From: Panopea generosa
Taxonomy: Eukaryota; Mollusca; Bivalvia; Adapedonta; Hiatellidae
DNA: 64,000 nt
NCBI GenBank assembly: GCA_029582155.1
Contig: CM055899.1
Coordinates: 77,378,574-77,442,573, forward strand
Reading direction: 5' to 3'
Below the pieces are notes generated by a model. It had not been told where the DNA came from and did no database searches. It saw only the letters and a program-made list of their open reading frames with translations. The position numbers were made by a program, and so were the translations under genes. Shown here piece by piece: positions 35,555-47,900 of the stretch (positions within the stretch are counted from its first letter, which is position 1; each line of letters opens with the position of its first letter).

Positions 35555-35953
35555 TTATTCGTCCTGTTTAGATCTGACGGTGTTTAACAGGTCTTTCACC
35601 ATCGTTTTTAGGTCATTAATTTCCCCACATAAAGCTAATATTTCATGTTCAATTCGTAACTCGGGTACGTTTCCTTTCAGGATCGTAAAATCTTCTTTCA
35701 TTGATTCAAGGTTACTCTCAACCTTTTGAAGGCATTGGAGCTCACCAACGATAACCTCTTTGACAACAGCGACGTCCTTTTGAATACCATTCGTTTGTCT
35801 CTTTGTTGTCTGTAAGTGAAGTTGGTTCGTCAGCTGTTTCTTTTCCAGATATTGCACCGTGTCATATATTTCATTTTCTTCGGATTTCTCGTCAACCACT
35901 AACAGTGTACCTACATTTCCAATTGATTCCTTTTCCACGTAATTACTTGCTGA
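35555..35953 (-). CDS. TRP A exon 13 (terminal coiled coil)
   Basis: 132 codons plus stop with heptad-like spacing (e.g. LQCLQKVESNLESMKEDF, EINDLKTMVKDLLNTV), ending RSKQDE. Acceptor ATATTGCAG|TCAGCA, phase 0 with exon 12. A C-terminal coiled coil is usual for TRP tetramer assembly; that role is inferred. Confidence 0.8.
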   Translation of the reverse strand, partial: SASNYVEKESIGNVGTLLVVDEKSEENEIYDTVQYLEKKQLTNQLHLQTTKRQTNGIQKDVAVVKEVIVGELQCLQKVESNLESMKEDFTILKGNVPELRIEHEILALCGEINDLKTMVKDLLNTVRSKQDE

Positions 35954-38900
35954 CTGCAATATGTAGAGCAAGCATAATTTGTAATGTATCATTTTCTTAA
36001 ACATTTAATTGCATGTGGTATATAGTAATTAAAAGTTATCGCTCATAAATATTAACACACAACAGTCGCGTATAAAAAGTCATCAAACGCCATTTTTCAG
36101 TACAATATCGCTTTATCTGCAATAGCAACTAGATACATCAGGGCTAAAATGTCGAGCCCGCCAGTACAGAACTGAGAGCAAACGTTGTCTCGTTATGGTG
36201 AACATTATATCAAAATATGTCAAACAATTTTCAAGATATAGAACTTGAACAATATTTTATACATTTTCTGAACTTAAACCTTTAAGTGTGACATTGACAT
36301 TTGCGATATGAAACTGAGTCATACCCGCGACACTTTGAATAGGATGAAGATATTTGCTGTGTTATTTGAAAATGTGTCGTGTGGTTTACAAGATATTGAG
36401 CGGACATGAAATTGTGTACCTATTTCTGACAATGAACCTCTAAACATGATCTTGACCTTTGAGTTGCAAACTAAGGTCTTACGCGCAACAATTTATTTCA
36501 TTTTAGTGAACATATGTGCCATGCTATTTCAAAACCTTCTAGATGTATGGGATCGTTAGCACTGACAAGATCGGAACGGTTCACGTTTGGAGGGTCGCAC
36601 GCACGCATGTATCGAACAGCTAATGTGACAAATATGTCGATTTCACCGCAAGTGGTCTCGACAAAAAAGGTGGCTGTTTTTGTCGCCTGAAAATAGTTTT
36701 TTATTTATAATTCAAAAAAATAGATCCTGCTGCGGAGTTCTACTGATAAAGGATATAATGAATTAATATGTTATAGGGTTTGGCATTCCAACAGAGATGG
36801 TCAGAAAAAAAAGTTACTTATTTTGCAAATAAAGATGTTGATGTTCTACCAACGCGATACACATTGAACAATCATAACGACTGTATAAAAAACCTAAACT
36901 GCACACAGAATCTGAGGTATATCTGAATGAAAAACGCCTTGCAATAGATTTGGATTATTCAATGATTTCTCTTGGGAATTTTGACTACAGCATTTATTCG
37001 AGAGTATTCATCTGCATATTGAAATATGGAAACTATTTCATTTTAAAAACAAGTATGCAAAAACAATTCCAAAGTTTAACAGTTTTATAAATTATTTAAA
37101 ATTACACGACAATTTATAAAAGATAATAGCAAGTAACAAAGATAAAGTGACACAACATGAAAATAACTGGAATAGATTGCAACTTTTTCTAATTAAAACA
37201 TACAACTGGACTTTAATTCAAATTGGCAGAGTAAAGCACCCTAGATCACTTCTTATGACTAATCCTGTTTCTGTTCTTTCTGCTATCCATTTTTTGCTCC
37301 TTTTCATTTTTCGTTCTCCTTGTTTTATTATAAGTTTATTTAAATAATTCATTTATTAAAATATAACTTAATATATTATATTAAATGTATTTGCAAAATG
37401 TATGTATTCTGATATTATAAAATTAAAAAAAAAAGCATAAACTAGTGTAAAAACACTGCTATGTCGGAAAAGGCGCACAGGCAACATGAACGAGTTGTAA
37501 CAAGAACTGTCCGAGAACAGCTAACTCTATTATGAACAATATACAATATCCCTAAAGTGTACAATTTAAAAAACCTGACATAAAGATATTTCTATCGATC
37601 AAACACTTATTGGTATCATTGAAATGTTAGATAAACTTTAATGCACGTATGAAGTGGATGCCGACACAATGATGAGCACAAAGACTCCCATACTCAAAGA
37701 ACAATTGAATGAATAGTTGTGTTAAACATAACGAAAATATCCAGTTGGTGACTTCGTTTTGAAGAACAAAGCCAGGCACCTCAATATACATAAATATACT
37801 AAGAAAAAAGCTGATAAAACATGCCAATACAAAGCTATAGAAAACAACAACAGCGGTATCGATTTATATTAGTTAGTAGCTCTCTAGGGAGTTAGTTATA
37901 TATACTGAAAGGATAAAGAAGGGCGGCTGAATTACATAGTCACATTATCATTTTATTGAACGCGACAGTTACAGTTTTAGAATGTGTATGTTTATGTATG
38001 TTAATAACGACTTAGTCAATATGATCATTACTGTTATTGACAAATTCATCAGTAATTCACACGTAATATTTACAAATCGCTTGCACTAGCTTGAAGAAAT
38101 TTGCCCGGCGTTTCTTTATCTTTTCAGTCTGGAGTGTGTATAGTTGAGCGGTAGAGCATTGGACCAAGGATCGGAGGGTCGTTGATTCGAACTCCCCTCA
38201 CGGCTAAGTGTGATGTCCTTGAGCAATGTACATTTTTCGCAAATGCTTAGTACTGGTTATACCCAGGAAGACTTCAAGCGTGATGTGTATAAGTTTTAAG
38301 GTAAAAACGTGTTTCACAATCGAAGTAAGATAAAATAAATTTAAACTTAACTATCCTTTCAGTAGTATAGTTACCTTTTGTTGTTTACAGAACATCTTAA
38401 AAATGAAGTTCAAATCGGCCCTTTCTTTGCGTGTTATGATGCGGGCAAGATTGGTCTCCAGGTTCATGCTTGCTTTACTTTGTATTTTCTGATATGTGTC
38501 ACTAAGCTGAGCAATAAGAATATTCAGCAGAATCACCACAGTGACGAAAAGGAACACAAGCATTATGATGGTACTGACAGGCCTGGAAAATAATAAATAC
38601 ATATTAAGGTTGTATTGACAATCACCACGTTAACTATCATCCTGTTAGACATACAAATCGCTAAAAGTATACATATATTGATGTATAGGGATATATATTT
38701 TAGGATTATCTCTACTCGGGTAGTCAAACAAAGTGTTTAGATATGGACGCATATAAATAAAAGACGACGATAATCTCTACCTTGGAAGATGCAAGTTTTA
38801 GTAAAACCAAGAAATTTCATCCTTGAACTTAATACTTAAAAAGTTCTCTGTTATGGCGGCACAAACAAGTCAGAATATACCATCATAAATCAACATCATG

Positions 38901-41900
38901 GCAGCATATACGTATATGAATATAAAAAACCTTAGAAATCAACCTAATGGCGGTGCATTAAAGTCTTGTATATTACTAAACAATTGTCAGTCCCTATTAT
39001 ACCAAACACAGTGACAGTTATTTCAAACTTGTATATGATAAAACAAATCTTTATAGTCCTTGAAATATCAACATATTGATGGAATTATCTTGTCTGTTTA
39101 TGACAAGACAAATATCAGCATAATTATTTACACAATTGTCTTGCCTGTTTATGACAAGACAAATATCAACATGCTGACGCAATTGTCTTGCCTGTTTACG
39201 ACAAGACAAATATAACATCCAATACTGCAAAAGCCTAGACAGCCAGGTATATTAATGTCAAAACGATACCGACTGTCATGCATATAACTTGGCAAATCAA
39301 CATACTACTAGCAAATATTACATAGGAAATTTATATACTTGACACATGAGTTTGATAATAACCACTAACTCGAGCCCATCACTCCAATTATAAGATAACT
39401 ACATGTACTACTACTAATTACCAATATATTTCACTACTTGTATATTCATCTATAAGCTCAGGTAAACTGATAACCAGTAACAACTACACGATTATTGAAA
39501 TAAAAAACTTACCAGTATCCGTTGCTCCCAGTATATTCAACAACAGGTCCCGACTCAACCATTGTTCTCACGCCAACAAACAACACTCCCCAATATGAGC
39601 TGAAATATATAGAACTTCGAGTAAAATATAAAAGGTCACGGCTCCATTCAACGGCATATATATTAGTAATGACTTACGTTAGTTAGCCCGGGGATTCATC
39701 TGTTCTAGATCCTCTGGGACGCTTTGTTTTATGTAGCAAATGTCTCGGATTGAAATAGCTAAATAGGAAGCATGATTTCTTTTCTTAAAACGAACAAACC
39801 TCAAATACGGTATTTCTTTTATAAATCTGTTTTTTAGCTTTTTCAAAGTCATTGCAGATAGATCATGCCTGTGCTACAAAGAATAGAATTGAGAAATATC
39901 ATTTTTACAAATTTCTTAAATGATAGCAAGGATAAATTAAAGTTGGTTCAGATATTTTATAAGAAATGAATTCCTTCGCAAAATGTGTTCGCATGAAAAA
40001 TTAAAAAACAACAACAAAGAAGTGACAATTCATGGCCGGTGTTAAAAGCAGCAAACTTTCATATGATCAAGACAATCTCCAACTTAAACTACTTATGTGT
40101 TGAAAGTAGAGTGCGGAAATCACTACAATATAATCGTCCTTGAGTACTTAGGACAAGAGTCTATGAAGGAGATAAAAGTAGAAATCTTTTTTTTCTCTCC
40201 ACCCCCACCCCAAACTCCACCACCACCCAAGAATTTATCTTTAGCAAGAATTTATTTATATTAAAATATTTTGAACAGTCTTGTGGTCTTGTGTTTTAAA
40301 AGAAAAATGACAACATATAACATGTAATGCTAATATGAACATGTCAGCCTTTTATATGTCTCAAGTTAAAATTGATATGCCGAATCATACTGTGGTCTTT
40401 GTGTTTACAAATTAGTTCTTTACAAATTGGTAGGTAACATACAACAATGAAATTAAAATAAAACTGATCATGGTATGCGTTCTCTATGGCAAGCATCTAT
40501 CGTAACTTTCGAATGATCACGGAACCTTACTGTTTCTTAACTATATTTGACCGACTGTAAATTTGATTCAGTTGATCAGTCGATTGCTTCTGAGCTTTCA
40601 ACACATACCTTGTCTCGTTATGTATGTGTAATCCGCCATCTCCGCGTAACGTCAATAGAAACGAACCTCCAAATGCCATGTTGACAACCGCGAACAGAAT
40701 GGCGAATTGTAAAACGTCATTTATAATAATTTGCCAAAGTATCTGTGCGTATGCTCCCGTCTGCCTGTAAAATAGAAAACGTGGCTTGTTATGTTGATTT
40801 TTGTAAATCCGCATGTAATGGCAGTGCGTTGCTCTTTCTCTATCTCAAAACATACACACCTACTGCTAAAGTCGCGTTTATGTCAACAGTGTTTACGAAA
40901 ACCAAAAATCAATATTGTAACATACACTGAAGCACGAACAAACATTCAAGTGATAAAATACATTTTCATTTGAAATAATTGTTGAGCACGTAAACAGAAA
41001 AAAATAAACCCTATTCGTGAAATCATATGACCCCACATACCTGAATACTGCTGCATATTTGAAGATGGTTAGTATCCACATGAAGTAGGCAATTGAGTAG
41101 AGATACCAGTGCGCTTGCTCATGCGCATACCGAACCGGAAGTACACATAGCAGTAATATTGACGAAGAACTTTCTATCCAGTTGAATAAATCATGAAAAT
41201 ATTTGGACCCAAGGCTACAATAAATGACAGTTTAACAAAATTAAATGATGCCATATATTATAACAAATAAAGCCTATTCAAGAATACAAATACCCGGTTT
41301 TTTATGTGCCCTAAATACAAGCAATTTATGCAGTGCTAAAATAATTTCAGGCAAACTTCGTGCAGTCCATACGTGGATATAATTCAAAAATTTTGAGTAT
41401 ATAACAGCATTCAAAAATACAAACAATGTATTTGACTCTTATCATTTATTTATTCTACAAGATGTTCGTTCCAAATTTACAGTCAGAATAGGTTAAAACA
41501 AAAGAAAAAAAATCAACACTGATAGGAAGATAACAATAACCAGCACAGTAGCCTAACCACTCCAACTTTGAACCTGAAGACAAAAACATTTACACTCTTA
41601 TCAATTTATATTGACCTACAATAAACTATCATGATAACGTATGTTTATTTGTAGTACACGGTGTTTTAGATTTGTGTCAATACGATTCTTTCAAACAAAG
41701 AGTTAACATTTTGAAAAGATGAGCTTACCGTTTGAGTTCAATTATTTCGGTAACAAATTTTACTAAAGCAAATATGTAGGAAAGAATTTCGAAGATAGCA
41801 CGAGCATACTGAAGTGGCGAATCGTAGGTTGTGACATCAGCAGCAAAAACTGACGTCACAATCGTAAATGTTAACGCAGCGAGACTCAACAGATACAGGA

Positions 41901-44900
41901 TGGAAACACCCCTGAAAAAAATAATCAAGACAAAGTTCAAAAGCAGTTTTAGTAAAACAATATCTTATTACATCTGTTATATGCAATTGCATAAATAAAA
42001 ACAATACAAATATATTTATACTTGTATATATAGTACAAATGGGTCGGGCTACAAGTTATAACAACATTAGCATCAGCCCTCCCAAAACAAAAATCGCAGT
42101 AAGTATACAAAAACAAGACAGTTTAAGAAACGCTGAAACATTTGTAAACGCCAGCTTATGGTAGAATGTTTGGAAATATCTGTTAAAAGAAGTAGGTTAC
42201 AGGCCCACATGTTGTCAGATCACGGAAAGCATTAAAGAACAAAATTTGAAGCATTTACTCGGAAATGGTGGGAAATGTCATTACTATATTAAAGATTCAA
42301 TATCCGAAGTTTTCAAATACCAGAAGCAAATGTAGGCCTACTTGATGCATTCAATATGACTGGATATTTTTTAGTTAGCTGACCGAAATAAGCAATTTGT
42401 TATTGTTATTTATTTTTATTGAATAACATTAAAAGCAATGCAAATTATTGATTTAAAAAATAATTAAATCCCAATACTTACACGAACCAAGTCCTTGCAA
42501 AGTCAGTCCATTTCCTCTTTATCAAAAGCCTCACAGCTTTATGACAGATAACGTTCTGAAAAATAAATGACATAGATCTCTACTTACAGTAAATATAATA
42601 AATATAATTTCAAAAATATTTATACAGTAGTGACTGTTATACAGAGGCTATCTCTTGCGTGTTTAATTATTATTAAATTGTATTAACACGTGGTGATCAA
42701 ATAAAACAATAGTAATAAATGTTCACGGACGCTAGAAAGTAATATATATTTAAATCACAGATTTAGCTTTTTAGTTTTCGAACAATGAGAAAAACCCTTG
42801 TAACACCCATATCGATAATGGATTTTTCGGCTAATTAACTAGACAGAACCTTGTTCCCGCCAAAGCAATTATAAAATTTCCTATTCGAACTTCACTCCCA
42901 TGCAAGATTCTTATAATCTAACCTATGTAACAATGCAGATATATGTACCCGGTATACAAGAAAGGCTAGTCTACTTAGTTATATTCTGCCTAATATTTTC
43001 ATTGTTGTTTTTTAAAAAAAAACTGATAATGACGGTACCAGTTAATGCGTAACTATTCTGGGCAACTAAACTAATAAAACACTTTTAACATATTTACATC
43101 TCAAAATAAGTTCGACCATTCCAAACTGATAGAAAAAGGTAACTAATGTGAAAAGTGGCAGGTAACCTTACTGTGTTTGCTCGGTCCGCTAACATATGAA
43201 AAATAGTTCCTTGTTCTTGATTGAATTCATTCTCATTTCTTGGACATCCGTTCATATCTGCATCGAGCAAATTATAGTAAACAGTGGTAGATCCGTCTAA
43301 GTTACGTTCTAACATGCAGTCTAGTATTGCCAACGCAGTTTTCTGTAAATGATATAGGTCAATTTTGGTAAATAGTATTTAAGCCGTCTTGCATACGTTC
43401 AAACATGCAGTCAAGTATCGGCCACAGGCAGAAATAATAGACCTCGGTTAGTCAACATCCCCATTATTATTATTATTTAAATCATCTTTGTTTAATCCAT
43501 CGAAATAACCGTTCAGGAATAAGACCCTTTCAAGTCAGCCATCACAGCGGCCAAAAATTCAGTCGGCAATAAAGTGATACATTTTTAACAGGTTAAAACA
43601 AGCGCGATTTGAAAGAACGAATGGCTCGATCGTTCTTATTTTGTCACGTGATGCATCTCTTACCTTCTGTTTATGAAAATTATATTTCGTAATAGATTTT
43701 ACACAGTTTGTAGGTGCATGGATCATTTCTTGAAGTAAAAAGTCTTTACTCAACTTAGGTTTGACACTTTTTTCCTTTTTTTTTCTTTTTTTACAACTAG
43801 GCATTTTGGATGCACTGAACATAGATTGGGGACTAATCAAGGTCCGTTATTCGTGCATATTTCTGTAAATGATATAAACCAATTTTAATAGTAAAGCATT
43901 TCTGGTAACGTTCAAACATACAGTCAGGTCTTGGCGACAGATTTCTGTAAACGGTATTACCCAATATTTTTATGAAGCAGTTATAATAGCATGATTCAAT
44001 TTGATTAAGTTACACATGGATAAGCTTCTTGAAACATTAATCCGGTCATATCCAATTAAACCGGTAAAGAAATTAATCTAACTATCGTTCATATCTCTTG
44101 GTAAAATGTATAAAATAGATAAATAAATAAATAGATAAATGAATAAATGGATAACTAGATAGATAGATAAAACAAGCTGTCGAAAGGACAGCGCGCTCGA
44201 CTATTTCGATGCTGTTCTACAACAACAGCTTTTAAGGAAATAAGTACCAAATGGAAGACAATTAATATGAAAGTCAGGGGTGGTAAAATTAAGCTATAAC
44301 TGTTATATAATGCTTGTCTGTTCAAATTAAATAAGCAAAATGATTTAACAACAATATTTATTTTCAATATCAACATTTTTATTTTATTGAAAACAACAAG
44401 GTGAACGGATAGCTCATATTGCCTAAACATTATTAAATTAAGCATTTAGTTACATTTGTCTTCAAACTTTAAAATTGCTTTTAATGCATTAACCATTGCT
44501 GAACAGAACTGATAGGTGTGCCGATAACTAACTTAGGTACACCATGCAAGGTGTGCCGATACCTAACTTAAGGCACACCATGCAAGGTGTGCCGATACCT
44601 AACTTAAAGCACACCATGTACATATAATTACACTAAATACTACAATTGCAAGACTAGAATTATATAGTTGGTCAAGCATATCAAGAAATACTAATTAAAC
44701 ATTATCAGTAATAATTCAAGAAAGAATTTAAAATATAGTGTAAGCCATAGTTGAGATGATCTTCTGTTTCAAGAGTAGTTTTTCAGTGTTTTACATATGC
44801 GATATATGCACTGCCTTCAAAATATTATTAATCATATGGTAATTAAATCAGTTTATTGTAAATGAATCTATAGTCTTGTATCAACAGACACACGCACATA

Positions 44901-47900
44901 TCAATGCTTGATATCCACAACATTCGAAGTTCTTCTGATTTTTACATATACAATATATGTACCATCTTCACATCATGGGGCATTATATCGGTACCAGTTC
45001 ATGAAAATGGATCTAAATAGTTGAAATAATCTTGTACCAGCATGCACAGTTTATTACAGCTGGATGAAAATGAAAATAAATAGTGAAAAAAAAAACGTTC
45101 ATGAAAATGAAAAAAAAAAAACACTGAAAAAATAAAACTTTCATGAAAATGAAAAATTAAATTTAAAATTAAAATATATATGTTTTGTTTTAAAGAAGTG
45201 AATAATAATATGTGAGCTCCAGATATGTACCAATTTAAAAACTTTAACCTGCTACAAAAAATCTTTTATCAAATTCTGAAAGGGCCATAATTCTGTACAA
45301 AAGTTATGGTTCTTCCACTGATGATGCTAAACATACATGTGAAGTTGCATACATATTCAACGAGTGATTACCTAGATGTCTTACCTGATAAAAAAATAAC
45401 CTGAAAAATTAAGTTCAAAAAGGGCAATAACTCAAATTGCAACCCAGAGTTATAGTTCCTGTGCCTGTGAGTTCCATTAATGATACTGAATACACATGTA
45501 AAGTTTTATTCATATCAAATGAGTGGTTGCGTAGATATCTTACCTGATAAAAAACTTTAACCTGAAAAACAAACGCCGACGCCGGGGCGAGTACAATAGC
45601 CAATCCCCCCCCCTCCCCCCCCCCCCCATATTCTACGAATAGTCGAGCTAAAAATAAATTGTCCCAGTAGGAAATATTCAGCATAATTGAGTGGAGATGG
45701 GGAAGGGAGAGTCTTAACAGTCGTAATTGACAGTGGATTGTAGATATAACCAACAAGCTCTTTTACATCTGGAATCAATATATCACATTATGGTTGGAAA
45801 ATAGAATAGTGCCCGATCCACATATGATAGAAGTTGAAACTTAAGCACCTAATTCCTTCAGTTAGATATTTTCGTACTATTTCTATATTCAAGGTTAGGA
45901 CTTATACGATTATTATGTTGGTATTATGTTGATATAAGTATATTCAAATCTGAGGTTTAAATGTTTTGATCAAAACAGAGGCTCTGCTGCCATTCGTTTA
46001 CCAAGACTCATCCTTTTCTTGTAAACAACTAAGTCTGCCATAAATGCAACCTAGAATTATGGCTCATGTCTCTGTGTGTTCAATTGATGATGCTGAACAC
46101 ACATGTGAATTTTGATTCATATCCAATGAGTGGTTGCATAGATATCTTACCTGATAAAAATCTTGAATCTTGAAAATTAAGTCTATCAAGGGCCGTAACT
46201 CTGCCAAAATGCAACACAAAGTTATGGTTCTTGTCTCTGTGTATTCCATTGATGATGTTGAACACACACGTGAATTTTCATTCATATCCAATAAGTGGTT
46301 GTATAGATATTCGTATATTACCTGATAAAAAACCTTAAACTAGGAAAATTAAGTCCAAAAAGGGCCATAATGAATGAATGAATGAATGAATTAATTAATC
46401 AAAGATGGTCACTTCACAATTTACCTCATATCCAGGTGTAAGGTAATCACTGAGCTTCAGCGGAGGTTCTTCGGTACCTGATCTCAAAAATGAAATCGAA
46501 AAACGACACGAAATGTAAAACAGAATTATATCGTGCATTGTATATTTGAGAAAACAGAAAAATATTTTTTTATTTCGTAGAAGGATATTAATTTTTGTTC
46601 TATTCTTAGTTCGGAGTTTGATAAAAATGTGATTTAATGAGAATGTCACAAAAAGCAAATAAATAGATTAAGAATTAATAAAAAAAATGAAAACGCACGA
46701 AACAGAGATGACAACCAGAGGTCATCCAGAGGTGAAACAGATAAATGACCTTGTATTATCCATGTGCTTCACTATTAAAGCAGCAGTTTCGTCACGTGTG
46801 TCTCCATTGGCTGTATCCGCCAATGCAATCTGTAAAGGCAGTTTCCCTTCGTTTGATTTTGCCAAAGTATCGGCATTGTTGTCCAGTAACTTTTCAGCAA
46901 CGAAATAATAATTCATCTGCGCTGCGTGGTGCAGAGCGGTATAGCCGTCTGTGTCAGCTTCTTGTAAGCTGGCACCAGATTCGATATATGCATTGACGAG
47001 TCCAAGCACCTGCAAAATAAATACAAAGTATACCTCATTTACTGATATTACATTGAAAAACGTCAGCGTATACTACTAGTATATATATTAATAGTCCATA
47101 CTCCTTGGCGATCAGTGCAGAATCAAAACATAGTACTTAATAACAAAATAGACTTTAAAGAAATAAAAAGCCAAGCTATACAATTAAACCTGAAGATGTG
47201 GAGCCTAAAATGTTGAAAAACTTAACTATTTATATTGTTTTTATAGCATGCTATGCATGTGTCTTTAAAATGTTGTCTTTATCACATAAATAGTTTGATA
47301 TGAAACAAAGAAAAAAACCTAAGCTAAACATAAAATTTTAACCAGACGACGACGATAGCAAAGCCGACGCTATGGTCAAGACCTATTAATAGCTATTCGT
47401 TGATTTTTTTTAAAAATAGCAAGCTAAAATAAACATTTGTTTGACGCAAGAACCAAAACCTTATGTTGTTCCGAACTCTTGATAGCGTTTCCCAAGTTTT
47501 TAGCAACCTCAGACGCGAACATGTCCAAAGCAGCATTATCGGGTTGAGTTGGATTTTGCTGTAGAAGGAAAGAAACAATAAAATCCTGTTAAATTTTCAC
47601 ACGACAATTTTGATTATCTGCATTTAAAATATTGCAGTATGTATGCATGCCCTCATTTTTGAAATTTAACTTCACATGATAAGTTATGGACGATGTAATT
47701 TATTGCGCAAAGGTGTTCCATTGTAATGTTTTACAAATAGATTTTGTCAACCAATTTAAGAGCTGTTTTGATACTTTATGAAAAGGAGATGCTGTAAAAC
47801 TGCATATATTTTCATTGATATTGATCATATAATAAATATATAACCAATCAAAACTTAGTTAAGGTTTTAAGTTTTAAAGTAAATCAATGGTGAAACAAAA

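Noticed and set aside
39683..39861. 59-codon minus-strand frame with a GTAAGT-like end, as an extra TRP A exon between S5 and pore
   Set aside because: Exons 10 and 11 join directly in phase as in unit B, and the frame has no TRP similarity and ends in a stop.
43559..43840. 93-codon minus-strand frame with a K/R-rich stretch in a TRP A intron
   Set aside because: No motif, no matching splice sites, and it lies among exon-edge repeat debris. It may be a mobile-element scrap but cannot be supported.
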